A stretch of DNA of 64,000 bases from Natronohydrobacter thiooxidans (GCF_001884735.1 NZ_MJAP01000035.1:51804-115803), one strand, 5' to 3'. Positions 18,067 to 27,307 are shown, counted from the stretch's first letter. Numbers and translations: made by a program. Notes: a model not told the origin generated them from the sequence alone.

Positions 18067-19188
18067 ATGCTATATGTAGATATTCCCACGCAATCCGAGA
18101 TCGGTCAGCTCATTGCCACGCGCGGCGAGGCGCTGGTCAGCATTTACCTGACGACCACCCCCGAGACGCAGCATATCGACGCCGCCCGTACACGGCTGAA
18201 GCAGCTTGCCGGTCAGGCCGTCGCACAACTGGAGGAGGTTGGCGTCGCCAAGCGGACCATCTGGCCCATCGAAGAACAGCTTGACGATCTGCTGGACGAC
18301 GATGATTTTTGGCGCGTTCAGGCCAATTCTCTGGCGATCTTCGTCACGCCCGAACGGCTGCGCAGCTACCGCCTGCCCAACCATCTGTCCGAGACCGTGC
18401 AGGTTTCGGACCGGTTCCATGTCAAGCCCTTGCTGCGCGCGGTCTCGATGCCGCAACACGCCTTTGTTCTGGCGCTGGCCGAAAACGAGCTGCGCCTGGT
18501 CGAGGTTCTGGGCGATCAGCCTGCGCAGGAAGTGCATGTGCAGGGGCTGCCCAAGGATGCGGCCTCTGTCGCGAGGACGGCAAATGTCAATTCGCGCAGC
18601 TATTCGGGCCGTCTGGGTGGCGGCGAGGGTCAGAAACACCATCTGCGCCAGTATTGCCGCGCCATCGATACAGCCCTTCGCGGCCTTCTGTCGGGGCGGC
18701 AAGAGCCGCTGATTCTGGCGGCAACGGATCCGCTCTTGTCGATGTATCGCTCGATCAACAGCTACCCGCATCTGGCCGAAACTGCGATTGTCACCAGCCC
18801 GGTACGCGTTCCGGCGCACGAGCTTGGGGCGCAGGCACGCGAGATCCTGGACGAGATCAACGCCGCATCCGTCGCGGCATTCGGCGAGTTGTATTCAGCC
18901 CGCGAGAATGAAGGGCGCGCAACGACACAGGTGGCGCGCGCGGCCCGTGCGGCGACCTTTGGCGCTGTGGATACGCTGCTGGTCGATATCGACAATGTGC
19001 TGCCCGGTCTTGTGGATGAAACCACCGGCGAGATCACCTTTGACGAAAGCGACAGCGCCGTAAGCTATGGCGTGATTGACGAAATTGCCGGGCGTGTCAT
19101 CGCCAATGGCGGCAAGGTCATCGCAGTGCGGCGCGCGGATATCCCACAGGAAGCCGAACTCGCGGCGGTTCTGCGCTACGCGATCTGA
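18067..19188 (+). CDS. BaeRF-type (bacterial archaeo-eukaryotic release factor-like) protein
   Basis: A 373-residue cytosolic protein. The start MLYVDIPTQSEIGQL, the segment SIYLTTTPE, the SLAIFVTPERLRSYRLPN region and the C-terminal VIDEIAGRVIANGGKVIAVR match the baeRF families, bacterial proteins related to the eRF1 fold that may act on stalled ribosomes. Assignment to family 11 is from memory of the overall pattern. A NANVNSRS loop with nearby Gly residues lies where eRF1-like proteins carry functional loops. It is divergent from dnaK and has a strong AAGGAGTAGAG ribosome-binding site. Confidence 0.72.
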   Translation: MLYVDIPTQSEIGQLIATRGEALVSIYLTTTPETQHIDAARTRLKQLAGQAVAQLEEVGVAKRTIWPIEEQLDDLLDDDDFWRVQANSLAIFVTPERLRSYRLPNHLSETVQVSDRFHVKPLLRAVSMPQHAFVLALAENELRLVEVLGDQPAQEVHVQGLPKDAASVARTANVNSRSYSGRLGGGEGQKHHLRQYCRAIDTALRGLLSGRQEPLILAATDPLLSMYRSINSYPHLAETAIVTSPVRVPAHELGAQAREILDEINAASVAAFGELYSARENEGRATTQVARAARAATFGAVDTLLVDIDNVLPGLVDETTGEITFDESDSAVSYGVIDEIAGRVIANGGKVIAVRRADIPQEAELAAVLRYAI

Positions 19189-19209
19189 GTTAGGGTTTCA
19201 CCATTGTTC

Positions 19210-19237
19210 AAGGCCGGAGTGCTGCAATTCCGGCCTT
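19210..19237. terminator. Bidirectional terminator between convergent genes
   Basis: A perfect 9-bp stem AAGGCCGGA / TCCGGCCTT lies in the 52-bp gap between the BaeRF-type gene and the M3 peptidase gene. A-rich and T-rich stem ends allow it to work on both strands. Confidence 0.65.
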
Positions 19238-19240
19238 TAC

Positions 19241-21247
19241 TCATGCCGCCAGACCCCGGCCTTTCAACAGCGCCGCGACCCCCGGCATGCGGCCACGAAA
19301 CGCGGTATAGAGCGCTTCCGCGTCGTCGCTGCCGCCAGCCGACAGGATGAATCGCTCTAGCCTATGAGCAGTGTCGCGGTCGAAAGCATCGCCGGTTTCG
19401 CGAAACGCGTCAAAGGCATCCGCATCCATCACTTCCGACCACATATAGCTGTAATAGCCACTGGAATAGCCATCCCCCGAGAAAACATGGGCGAAGTGCG
19501 GCGTGGCATGACGCATCCGGATGGCGCGCGGCATGCCCAGCGCATCCAGTATCTCGGCCTGCTTCTGCATCGGATCGGCGGGCGGGGGTCCGTCATGAAA
19601 TTCCAGATCGACGAATGCCGAGGCGACATATTCAACCGTCGCAAAACCCTGATCGAAATTCTGCGCCCCCAGAAGGCGCTCCAGCAGATCTGCGGGCATC
19701 GACGCGCCGGTCTCAATATGGCGCGCATGCTGGCTCAGCACGTCGGGCACTTCCAGCCAATGCTCGTAAAGCTGGCTTGGCAGTTCCACAAAATCCCGCG
19801 CGACAGATGTGCCCGCGATGAACCCATGCGTGACATCCGACAGGATCTGGTGCAGCGCGTGGCCGAATTCGTGAAACAGCGTGCGCGCATCATCATAGGA
19901 CAGCAGCGCCGGATCACCCTTGGCGAAGTTGCAGATATTCACGACGACAGGCCGCACGTCGCCCCCCAGCTTGCGCTGGCCGCGCATGGTCGAACACCAT
20001 GCGCCCGAGCGTTTCGAGGCCCGCGCAAAGTAATCGCCGATGAACACCGCCATAAGTCGTCCGTCGCGCGTCACCTCCCATGCCCGCGCATCCGGGTGAT
20101 AGAGCGGTATGTCCAGCGGGCGGAACTCCAGTCCGAAAAGACGGTTCGCGCAATCGAATGCCGCGGCGATCATGTTGTCCAGCGCAAGATAGGGCTTCAG
20201 CGCAGCCTCATCGATATCATGCTCGGCGCGGCGCAGCTTCTCCGCGTAATAGCGCCAGTCCCATGGCTCCAGCGGCGCGGCATAGCCGTCAGCCTGCAGC
20301 ATCGCTTCCAACGTCAAGGCATCCGCCAGCGCCTTCGCGCGCGCCGGTTCCCAGACCTGCATCAGCAATTCGCGCACCGCATCCGGCGCCCCGGCCATCT
20401 CGGTTTCCAGCTTGTAGCGCGCGAAATTCTCGTAGCCCAGAAGCTGCGCCCGCTCGGCACGCAGCGCGAGGATCTCGGCAGCAATCGCACGATTGTCCGT
20501 CGCGCCACCATTGGCCCCGCGCGCTACCCATGCCTCATAGGCGATCTCGCGCAGGTCTCGACGATCCGAGAATTGCAGGAAAGGCACGATCAGCGAGCGG
20601 CTCAGCGTCAGCACATGCCCGTCCTGCCCCCGCTCTTCGGCGGCGGCCTTCGCGCTGGAGATCACGAAATCCGGCAAGCCCGCCAGATCCTCCAGCGGCA
20701 TCATCCAGTCCCGCTCATCCGCAAGCAGGTTCTGGGTGAACTCGGTCCCCAGCGATGCAAGCCGGGATTTTATCTCGGTCAGACGCGCGGATTCCTCACC
20801 CTCCAACGCAGCGCCCGCGCGCAGGAACATGCGCCGATAGAGCATCAGCACTCGCGCCTGTTCGGCATCCAGATCCAGCGTATCGCGAGCGTCCCACAGC
20901 GCCTCGATCCGCTGGAAGAGTGCCTTGTTATTCACGATTTCCGAAGAATAGGCAGACAGCTTTGGCGACAGGTCGCGCTGCAAGGCTTCGCGCGTCGGGT
21001 TCGAGTCGCTGCTGGCGAGATTGAAGAACACGCCCGCCACACGGTCGAGCAGGTCATCGGCCTGTTCCATCGCCGCAATTGTGTTGGCGAATGTGGGGGG
21101 CTCGGGGCACTCCGCGATCGCGGCATAGGCCGCGCGGCCTGCATCAAGTGCGGCCTCGAATGCCGGCGCGAAATCCTCGTCACGGATCATCTGGAACGGG
21201 GGAAGCTGAAATTCGGTCTGCCAGTCGGAAAGAAGCGCGTTGGTCAT
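19241..21247 (-). CDS. M3 family metallopeptidase (oligopeptidase A / dipeptidyl carboxypeptidase type)
   Basis: A 668-residue zinc peptidase with the thimet-family signature FHEFGHALHQ (HExxH) followed about 25 residues later by the third zinc-ligand region (DFVELPSQLYEHW). The start at ATG 21247 (MTNALLSDWQ...) has an AAAGG site and fits the family; a longer in-frame start does not. These enzymes digest short peptides in the cytosol, including signal-peptide remnants. Whether it is PrlC or Dcp cannot be decided by eye. It stands alone, between the BaeRF-type gene and cueR. Confidence 0.9.
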   Translation of the reverse strand: MTNALLSDWQTEFQLPPFQMIRDEDFAPAFEAALDAGRAAYAAIAECPEPPTFANTIAAMEQADDLLDRVAGVFFNLASSDSNPTREALQRDLSPKLSAYSSEIVNNKALFQRIEALWDARDTLDLDAEQARVLMLYRRMFLRAGAALEGEESARLTEIKSRLASLGTEFTQNLLADERDWMMPLEDLAGLPDFVISSAKAAAEERGQDGHVLTLSRSLIVPFLQFSDRRDLREIAYEAWVARGANGGATDNRAIAAEILALRAERAQLLGYENFARYKLETEMAGAPDAVRELLMQVWEPARAKALADALTLEAMLQADGYAAPLEPWDWRYYAEKLRRAEHDIDEAALKPYLALDNMIAAAFDCANRLFGLEFRPLDIPLYHPDARAWEVTRDGRLMAVFIGDYFARASKRSGAWCSTMRGQRKLGGDVRPVVVNICNFAKGDPALLSYDDARTLFHEFGHALHQILSDVTHGFIAGTSVARDFVELPSQLYEHWLEVPDVLSQHARHIETGASMPADLLERLLGAQNFDQGFATVEYVASAFVDLEFHDGPPPADPMQKQAEILDALGMPRAIRMRHATPHFAHVFSGDGYSSGYYSYMWSEVMDADAFDAFRETGDAFDRDTAHRLERFILSAGGSDDAEALYTAFRGRMPGVAALLKGRGLAA

Positions 21248-21336
21248 TCTGGGCCTTTCGGGATCGCTTTGGCCAGAAGCTAGGGGCATTTCCGCGCAGG
21301 TTCAATGCGGGGCGGGATCTGATCCTTGATCGAAGG

Positions 21337-21774
21337 TCACGCCTTGCCGAAGCGCGAAGCTGCGTTCCGCCGTTCCGGCGCGCGGTTGGTCGCTTCAAGT
21401 TCCGACAGGATCGGGCAATCGGGCCGGTCATTACCGTGGCAGGCATGCGCCAGCGTCTCAAGGGTCGAGGCCATATCTTCGAGTTCCGCGATCTTGCGGC
21501 GCAGATCCGCCACATGCGCGAGCGCCAGCCGCTTTACATCCGCACTCTGGCGCGACTGGTCCCGCCACAGGCCAAGAAGCTCGCTGATCCCGTCCACGGA
21601 AAACCCCAGATCCCGCGCGCGGCGGATGAAGCGCAGCATATGCACGTCCTGACTGGAGTAGACGCGGTAGCCCGAGGCTGTGCGCCCGGCAGGCGGGATC
21701 AGCCCGGTTTCCTCATAGTAACGGATCATCTTGGCCGAAACGCCCGAGGCTTTCGCCGCATCACCGATATTCAT
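21337..21774 (-). CDS. cueR: Cu(I)-responsive MerR-family regulator CueR
   Basis: A 145-residue MerR regulator: N-terminal winged helix (MNIGDAAKASGVSAKMIRYYEE, TGLI, SGYRVYS), a long dimerisation helix and the Cu(I) loop with Cys112 and Cys120 in ACHGNDRPDCPI. The eight-residue Cys spacing is that of CueR. It activates copA-type promoters with 19-bp spacers by DNA distortion. The ATG overlaps the copA stop by 4 bases, so it is co-transcribed with copA and positively autoregulated. Confidence 0.94.
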   Translation of the reverse strand: MNIGDAAKASGVSAKMIRYYEETGLIPPAGRTASGYRVYSSQDVHMLRFIRRARDLGFSVDGISELLGLWRDQSRQSADVKRLALAHVADLRRKIAELEDMASTLETLAHACHGNDRPDCPILSELEATNRAPERRNAASRFGKA

Positions 21775-24248
21775 GCCAATTCCTTTCCCTGAGCGACAGG
21801 CGGAACCCAGCCACGCAAGCGCAGCGCATTGGTCAGCACAAAGACTGATGACAACGCCATCGCCCCTGCCGCGAAAACGGGCGAGAGCAGCAGCCCGAAG
21901 GCAGGCCAGAGAACCCCCGCTGCAACCGGTATCAGCGCTGTATTATAGGCGAAGGCCCAGAACAGATTCTGCTGGATATTGCGGATCGTGGCTTTCGACA
22001 GCGCAACCGCATTTGGCACCGCTTGCAGGCTGCCCGACATCAGCACGACATCGGCAGCCTCGATGGCAATATCCGTTCCGGTGCCGATGGCAATACCCAC
22101 ATCTGCCTCGGCCAGCGCGGGTGCATCATTGATCCCGTCCCCCACGAATGCCAGCTTGCCATAGCGGGCACGCAGGTCGCGTATGGCATCCACCTTGCCC
22201 GCTGGCAGCATCTCGGCCATGATATGATCTATGCCCAGTTGATCCGCGATTGCCTGAGCAGTGCGCTGGTTGTCGCCTGTCACCATGGCGACGCACAAGC
22301 CCAGATCATGCAGCGCGCGTATGGCCTGCAGGGTCGTGGGCTTTATCGGATCTGCAACCGCAATGATCGCCGCAAGCTTGCCGCCGATAGCCGCATAAAG
22401 CGGGGACTTGCCCTCGGTCGCCAGACGCTCGGCGGTCGCAGAGAACGGGCCGACGTCCAGACCGAGCTTTGCCATGTAGCGGTCGGCACCGATCTCGACC
22501 TGCTGGCCGTCGACCATGGCCGCGACCCCGAAACCGGTCAGACTGTCAAAGGCCGTCAGCGCAGGCAGGTCGAGCCCCTCGACCTTCGCTGCATCCACAA
22601 TGGCCCGCGCAATGGGGTGCTCGGATTTCGCTTCTACCGCAGCCACTTGCGCTATCACCACCGCGCGCTCGAAACCGGGCATCACATCCAGATCGGTCAG
22701 TACCGGACGGCCCTCGGTCAGGGTGCCGGTCTTGTCAAAGGCCACAATCTGCGTGTCACGCAACTGCTGTAGGGCCTGCCCCTTGCGAAACAGCGCGCCC
22801 ATTTCCGCGCCGCGCCCGGTACCCACCATGATCGAGGTGGGCGTAGCTAGTCCCATCGCACAGGGGCAGGCAATGATGAGAACCGCCACGGCATTGACCA
22901 GCGCAAAGGTCAGGGCCGGGTCGGGGCCGAACAGGAGCCAGACACCGAAAGTCAGCACGGCGACCGCCATCACTGCGGGCACGAACCAGAGCGTCACCCG
23001 GTCCACCAGGGCCTGTATCGGCAGTTTGGAACCTTGCGCCGCTTCGACCATGCGAATGATTTGCGCGAGCATCGTGTCCCCACCGACCGCAGTTGCCCGA
23101 AAGGCCAGCGCGCCCGTCTGGTTTACGGTCCCGCCCACCACGCTGGCCCCGGCGGTTTTGACCACTGGCACAGGCTCGCCGGTGATCATGGACTCATCGA
23201 TATAGCTTTCGCCTTCGACGACCGTGCCATCGACGGGCACGCGCTCACCAGGCCGCAATTCGATCATGTCGCCGGGGGTGACGTCCGCGATGGCAAGCTC
23301 GACCAGCCCTTCTGCGCGCCGCACCCGCGCGGTTCTGGCCTGCAACCCGATCAATCGCTGAATCGCCTGCGACGTCCGGCCCTTGGCGCGGGCTTCCAGA
23401 TAGCGGCCCAGTAGGATCAGGGTGACAATGACGGCTGCAGCTTCAAAATAGACATTGACGGTGCCTGCAGGCAGCAGTGCAGGGGCGAATGTCGCCACCG
23501 ACGAATAGCCATAGGCGGCCATCGTGCCCATGGCAACAAGGCTGTTCATATCCGGCGCTCCGCGCAAAAGCGCCGGAAAGCCATGCATGTAGAACCGGAT
23601 GCCGGGGAAAGCCAGAACCAGCGTGGTCAGCCCAAACTGAATCAGCCAGTTGGCCTGCATCCCAATGGTGGCCATTATCAGATGATGCAGTGCCGGGATC
23701 ATATGCGAACCCATCTCAAGCACAAAGACAGGAAGCGTCAATATGCCCGCGATCACCAGGGCACGCCGCAGTTCCGCGGCCTCGGAGTCGCGGCGGAGCG
23801 CTGTGCTGTCCTCCTCGGCGGCACGCCGCACATGCGCGCCGAAGCCAACCGATTCGACTGCCGCAATCAGCTGGTCCGGGGCAATATGGCCGGTCACGCT
23901 GGCACGCTCGGTCGCAAGGTTCACATGCGCTGCATGTACACCCGGAACGGCACCCAGCGCGCCCTCGACGCGACCCACGCAGGAGGCACAGCTCATGCCT
24001 TCGATCACAAGCTCGATTTGCTGTGGCGGCACCTCATAGCCTGCCTTCTCGATGGCTTCGACAAGCGACAAACGATCCACATCCACGCCTGCCTGCACAT
24101 CAGCCCGCTCTGTTGCAAGGTTTATATGCGCGGAAATGACCCCCGGCACAGCCTCAAGCGCGCGCTCGGCACGACCGACGCAGGAGGCGCAGCTCATGCC
24201 CTTGATCGGAAAAGCATGCATCCTTGAGGATTTGGCAGGGGCGTTCAT
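21771..24248 (-). CDS. copA: Copper-exporting P1B-type ATPase CopA
   Basis: An 825-residue Cu(I) ATPase. There are two N-terminal HMA domains (GMSCASC at Cys20/Cys23 and Cys87/Cys90), eight expected membrane helices, the CPC metal site in IACPCAMGLATPT, the phosphorylation motif DKTGTLTEG, the HP motif SEHPIARAI and the hinge GDGINDAPAL. The start at 24248 (MNAPAKSS) is used because the longer frame runs into the promoter. It pumps excess Cu(I) to the periplasm. It is the first gene of the copA-cueR operon. Confidence 0.96.
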   Translation of the reverse strand: MNAPAKSSRMHAFPIKGMSCASCVGRAERALEAVPGVISAHINLATERADVQAGVDVDRLSLVEAIEKAGYEVPPQQIELVIEGMSCASCVGRVEGALGAVPGVHAAHVNLATERASVTGHIAPDQLIAAVESVGFGAHVRRAAEEDSTALRRDSEAAELRRALVIAGILTLPVFVLEMGSHMIPALHHLIMATIGMQANWLIQFGLTTLVLAFPGIRFYMHGFPALLRGAPDMNSLVAMGTMAAYGYSSVATFAPALLPAGTVNVYFEAAAVIVTLILLGRYLEARAKGRTSQAIQRLIGLQARTARVRRAEGLVELAIADVTPGDMIELRPGERVPVDGTVVEGESYIDESMITGEPVPVVKTAGASVVGGTVNQTGALAFRATAVGGDTMLAQIIRMVEAAQGSKLPIQALVDRVTLWFVPAVMAVAVLTFGVWLLFGPDPALTFALVNAVAVLIIACPCAMGLATPTSIMVGTGRGAEMGALFRKGQALQQLRDTQIVAFDKTGTLTEGRPVLTDLDVMPGFERAVVIAQVAAVEAKSEHPIARAIVDAAKVEGLDLPALTAFDSLTGFGVAAMVDGQQVEIGADRYMAKLGLDVGPFSATAERLATEGKSPLYAAIGGKLAAIIAVADPIKPTTLQAIRALHDLGLCVAMVTGDNQRTAQAIADQLGIDHIMAEMLPAGKVDAIRDLRARYGKLAFVGDGINDAPALAEADVGIAIGTGTDIAIEAADVVLMSGSLQAVPNAVALSKATIRNIQQNLFWAFAYNTALIPVAAGVLWPAFGLLLSPVFAAGAMALSSVFVLTNALRLRGWVPPVAQGKELA

Positions 24249-24281
24249 TGGTTTCTCTTTGCATCTTGCGTGGGTGAAATG

Positions 24282-24312
24282 CATCTAATCCTTCCCACCA
24301 TGGGAAGGTCAA
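24282..24312 (-). promoter_or_regulatory. CueR-type operator/promoter of copA
   Basis: Minus-strand -35 TTGACC (24307-24312) and -10 TAGATG (24282-24287) are separated by 19 bp. The spacer is the dyad CCTTCCCACCATGGGAAGG at 24290-24308. The 19-bp spacer and the ACCTTCC...GGAAGG dyad are the hallmarks of MerR/CueR-controlled promoters. Confidence 0.85.
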
Positions 24313-24350
24313 GATGCGCGTGGGAATCGAAGTAGATTCACATTGGCCTA

Positions 24351-24381
24351 TTGACCTTCCAATGGTGGGAAGCCCCATCTG
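24351..24381 (+). promoter_or_regulatory. CueR-type operator/promoter of the HMA chaperone gene
   Basis: Plus-strand TTGACC (24351-24356) is followed by the dyad TTCCAATGGTGGGAA and, after a 19-bp spacer, a poor -10 (CATCTG). It is a near copy of the copA operator in the opposite orientation, about 45 bp away, so CueR probably controls both directions. Confidence 0.75.
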
Positions 24382-24412
24382 GGGCATATCAGTGACATGA
24401 GAGGATACCCTG

Positions 24413-24607
24413 ATGCAGTTTCACATAGCGAACATGGAATGCGGCGGCTGCGCGCGCGGCGTGACGCGGGCGATCCAGTCGGTCGATCCGAAGGCCATCG
24501 TTGAGACCGACCCGCCCGCGCGCCGCGTCACGGTCCAGTCCGAACAACCGCAAACCGCCTTTCTGCCGACGCTCGAAGCCGCTGGCTTCCCGGCGACCCC
24601 TGCCTGA
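24413..24607 (+). CDS. Heavy-metal-associated (HMA) domain copper chaperone, CopZ-like
   Basis: A 64-residue single HMA domain. The metal loop is NMECGGCARGVTRAI, with the two Cys in CGGC, followed by the usual beta-alpha-beta-beta-alpha-beta length and ending at LEAAGFPATP. It would carry Cu(I) in the cytosol to CopA. A GAGGAT ribosome-binding site precedes the ATG. It lies immediately downstream of a CueR-type promoter and 11 bp before the DUF305 gene. Confidence 0.88.
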   Translation: MQFHIANMECGGCARGVTRAIQSVDPKAIVETDPPARRVTVQSEQPQTAFLPTLEAAGFPATPA

Positions 24608-24618
24608 GGAGATCACAG

Positions 24619-25017
24619 ATGAGAAAACTATCCCTTGCATTCCTGCTTGGCGCCGGATTGGTGGCGGGCGGTCTGGCTTATGCCCAGTCCCAGATGGATC
24701 ACGGCGATCATGGCCATATGGACCATGGTGCTCATGCAGATCATGGCCTGACCAGCGACGACCCGGTGATCGCAGCCTATATGGCGGCGAATGATCGGAT
24801 GCATCGCGATATGGATATTGCTTTCACAGGTGATGCCGATGTCGATTTCGTGCGCGGCATGATCCCGCACCATCAGGGCGCGATCGACATGGCAAAAGTG
24901 GTTCTGGAGTTCGGCAGCGATCCTGAAATTCGCGCCCTGGCGGAGGAGGTGATCACCGCGCAGAATGCGGAGATAGCGATGATGCGGGACTGGCTGGCCG
25001 CGCGCGGGCTGGAATGA
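24619..25017 (+). CDS. Exported DUF305 (CopM-like) protein
   Basis: A 132-residue protein. A signal peptide (MRKLSLAFLLGAGLVAGGLA, cleavage after AYA) is followed by a His/Met-rich stretch (MDHGDHGHMDHGAHADHG) and then a DUF305 domain with the hallmark FVRGMIPHHQGAIDMAK and a final MMRDWL. DUF305 proteins are often found with copper-resistance genes and some, such as cyanobacterial CopM, bind copper. It probably sequesters copper in the periplasm. It is co-transcribed with the HMA chaperone. Confidence 0.88.
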   Translation: MRKLSLAFLLGAGLVAGGLAYAQSQMDHGDHGHMDHGAHADHGLTSDDPVIAAYMAANDRMHRDMDIAFTGDADVDFVRGMIPHHQGAIDMAKVVLEFGSDPEIRALAEEVITAQNAEIAMMRDWLAARGLE

Positions 25018-25024
25018 CGCAAAA

Positions 25025-25054
25025 CGGTCGGAGCGTGTCAAAACGCTCCGACCG
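25025..25054. terminator. Bidirectional terminator
   Basis: A perfect 12-bp stem CGGTCGGAGCGT / ACGCTCCGACCG with a 6-base loop lies between the convergent DUF305 and oxidoreductase genes. On the minus strand it is followed by TTTT, on the plus strand by no U-tract. Confidence 0.7.
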
Positions 25055-25097
25055 CAAGGCAGTATGTCTTCAGTGTGGCAACGGGCCTCGTCTGAGG

Positions 25098-26213
25098 TTA
25101 GCCGCCAAGTTCGGTCCATTTGCCGCCATCCTGCGATGACCGCAGACAGGCATCAATGAAGCGCATCCCCGACAGACCATCCTTCAGCCCCGGCAGAACG
25201 CCAGTGCTGTCCTTGGCGCGGATTGCCTCTGCTGCTTCGCGATAAAGCGTCGCAAAGCCTTCGAGATAGCCTTCCGGATGCCCCGCCGGCGTGCGGATCG
25301 TGGCAAGTCCGGCCTCGCTGGCGCCGGCCCCGCCGCGGGTCAGGATCTGTTTGGGCTGACCAAAGCGCGTGAAGGTCATCTGATTGGGGTTTTCCTGCGC
25401 CCAGTCGAGCGATCCCTTGTCCCCAATCACCCGCAGACGCAGCGCGTTCTCATTCCCCACGGCGACCTGAGAGGCCCAGAGCATCCCCTTAGCCCCGCTG
25501 GCGTAGCGCAGCATGACATGGGCATTGTCATCTACCGCGCGGCCCTCGACAAAGCTGGTCAGATCTGCAGCAAGCGCTGCGGGGGTCTCACCGGTAACGA
25601 ACTCGGCCAGTTGCCAGCCATGGGTGCCGATATCCCCAATCGCCCCGCCCGCGCCAGAGCGCGCAGGGTCCGTACGCCATTCGGCCTGTTTACCGGTGGC
25701 CGCCTCGGTCAGCCAGTCCTGCACATATTCGATATGGACCAGCCGCAAGCGCCCCAATTCGCCATTCGCGACCATCTCGCGCGCCTGCCGGATCAGCGGA
25801 TAGCCGGAATAGTTATGCGTCAGAATGAACAGCTTGCCCGAACGCGCTGCCACCTCTTCCAGCGCCAGCGCATCTTCAAGCTTTGAGGCCAGCGGCTTGT
25901 CGCAGATCACATGGATCCCCGCCTCCAGAAAGGCACGCGCGACCGGCACATGCATATGATTGGGCGTGACGATGGCCACTGCGTCAATCCCGTCTTCGCG
26001 CGCGGCCTCTGCCTCGGCCATCTGCGCGAAACTGTCATAGCTGCGCTTGATGCCAAGCGCTGCCGCCGAGGAACGCGCGCGTTCCGGGTCAGATGACAGC
26101 GCTCCCGCAACCAGTTCCCACTGCCCGTCGATGCGCGCGGCAATCCGGTGGACCGCGCCGATGAATGCGCCTTCACCGCCACCGACCATTCCAAGTTTCA
26201 GTGTCATACTCAT
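25098..26213 (-). CDS. Gfo/Idh/MocA family oxidoreductase
   Basis: A 371-residue NAD(P)-dependent sugar or polyol dehydrogenase. The N-terminal Rossmann fold starts LKLGMVGGGEGAFIGAVHR; the EKP-equivalent is CDKPLAS, and GAIGDIGTHGWQL contains the conserved D-x-x-x-H pair. It is the last gene of the glycoside operon; its ATG overlaps the preceding stop by 4 bases. The substrate is unknown. A second member of the family sits in the same operon at 29946-31067, so the two may run opposing oxidation and reduction steps on a sugar intermediate. Confidence 0.88.
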   Translation of the reverse strand: MSMTLKLGMVGGGEGAFIGAVHRIAARIDGQWELVAGALSSDPERARSSAAALGIKRSYDSFAQMAEAEAAREDGIDAVAIVTPNHMHVPVARAFLEAGIHVICDKPLASKLEDALALEEVAARSGKLFILTHNYSGYPLIRQAREMVANGELGRLRLVHIEYVQDWLTEAATGKQAEWRTDPARSGAGGAIGDIGTHGWQLAEFVTGETPAALAADLTSFVEGRAVDDNAHVMLRYASGAKGMLWASQVAVGNENALRLRVIGDKGSLDWAQENPNQMTFTRFGQPKQILTRGGAGASEAGLATIRTPAGHPEGYLEGFATLYREAAEAIRAKDSTGVLPGLKDGLSGMRFIDACLRSSQDGGKWTELGG

Positions 26214-27271
26214 TGCTCCGTCCCCAGCATGGCGCGGATCTGGCCCATATCGACAGCGCCGCCCGCAAAATCGTCAAATGCCTTGTCAGTCACTTCGATA
26301 ATATGACTTGCGATGAAGGGTGCGCCTTCTGCGGCACCCTGTTCCGGCGATTTCAGGCAGCATTCCCATTCCAGCACCGCCCAGCTGTCATAGTCGTATT
26401 GCGCCAGTTTCGAGAAGATCCCACTGAAATCCACCTGCCCGTCACCGAGGCTACGGAACCGACCCGCACGGTTCAGCCAGGGCTGATAGCCCGAATAGAC
26501 CCCTTGCCGCCCATCCGGGTTGAACTCGGCATCCTTGACGTGGAACGCGCAGATGCGGTCGTGATACAGGTCGATGAAGGCCAGATAATCCATCTGCTGC
26601 AGCAGGAAATGCGACGGGTCGTAGTTGATCTGCGCGCGCGGATGTTCGTTCAGCGCGTCCAGGAACATCTCCCATGTGGCCCCGTCGAAGACATCTTCGC
26701 CCGGATGGATTTCATAGCCCAGATCGACTCCATTCTCGTCATAGACATCCAGAATGGGTTTCCAGCGCCGTGCAAGCTCGGCAAAGGCTTCCTCGATCAG
26801 CCCGGCTGGGCGCTGCGGCCAGGGGTAGAGATAGGGAAAGGCGAGTGAGCCGGTAAATCCGACCGAGGCGGTCAGACCCAGATGGCGGCTGGCAATGGCC
26901 GCTTTCTTGACCTGATCCACGGCCCATTCCTGACGAGCCGCAGGCTTGCCATGCAAGGCTTTGGGCGCGAAGGCATCGAAGGCAAGGTCATAGGCCGGAT
27001 TCACGGCAACAAGCTGGCCCTGCAGATGGGTCGAAAGCTCTGTGATCTCGACCCCGGCCTCAGCGCAGATGCCTGCCACCTCGTCGCAGTAATCCTTGCT
27101 TTCGGCAGCGCGATCCAGATCGAATAGCCGGGCATCGAATGTGGGGATCTGCACCCCTTTATAGCCAAGTGACGCCGCCCATTTCGTAATATTCGGCAGT
27201 GAATTGAAAGGTGCAGCATCACCGGCAAACTGAGCCAGAAACAGCGCGGGGCCTTTGATCTTTGCGGGCAT
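26210..27271 (-). CDS. Sugar phosphate isomerase/epimerase family protein (TIM barrel)
   Basis: A 353-residue xylose-isomerase-like TIM-barrel protein (AP endonuclease 2 superfamily). The metal site is suggested by YEIHPGEDVF, NYDPSHFLLQQMD and HVKDAEFNPDGRQG, where Glu, Asp, His and Glu ligands are expected. Members isomerise or epimerise sugars and keto-inositols. It lies between the GH43 gene (36 bp) and the Gfo/Idh/MocA gene (overlapping), so it probably acts on a sugar released or oxidised in the same pathway. Exact reaction unknown. Confidence 0.85.
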   Translation of the reverse strand: MPAKIKGPALFLAQFAGDAAPFNSLPNITKWAASLGYKGVQIPTFDARLFDLDRAAESKDYCDEVAGICAEAGVEITELSTHLQGQLVAVNPAYDLAFDAFAPKALHGKPAARQEWAVDQVKKAAIASRHLGLTASVGFTGSLAFPYLYPWPQRPAGLIEEAFAELARRWKPILDVYDENGVDLGYEIHPGEDVFDGATWEMFLDALNEHPRAQINYDPSHFLLQQMDYLAFIDLYHDRICAFHVKDAEFNPDGRQGVYSGYQPWLNRAGRFRSLGDGQVDFSGIFSKLAQYDYDSWAVLEWECCLKSPEQGAAEGAPFIASHIIEVTDKAFDDFAGGAVDMGQIRAMLGTEQ

Positions 27272-27307
27272 GATATCCTCTTCCTTTATTATCTTGTCTG
27301 GGCCGTG

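Noticed and set aside
19364..21283. Plus-strand open frame of 639 codons opposite the M3 peptidase
   Set aside because: Arg/His/Gln-rich shadow without a recognisable start or domain.
23743..24288. Plus-strand frames opposite the HMA domains of copA with repeated peptides
   Set aside because: The repetition only reflects the two HMA domains on the other strand.
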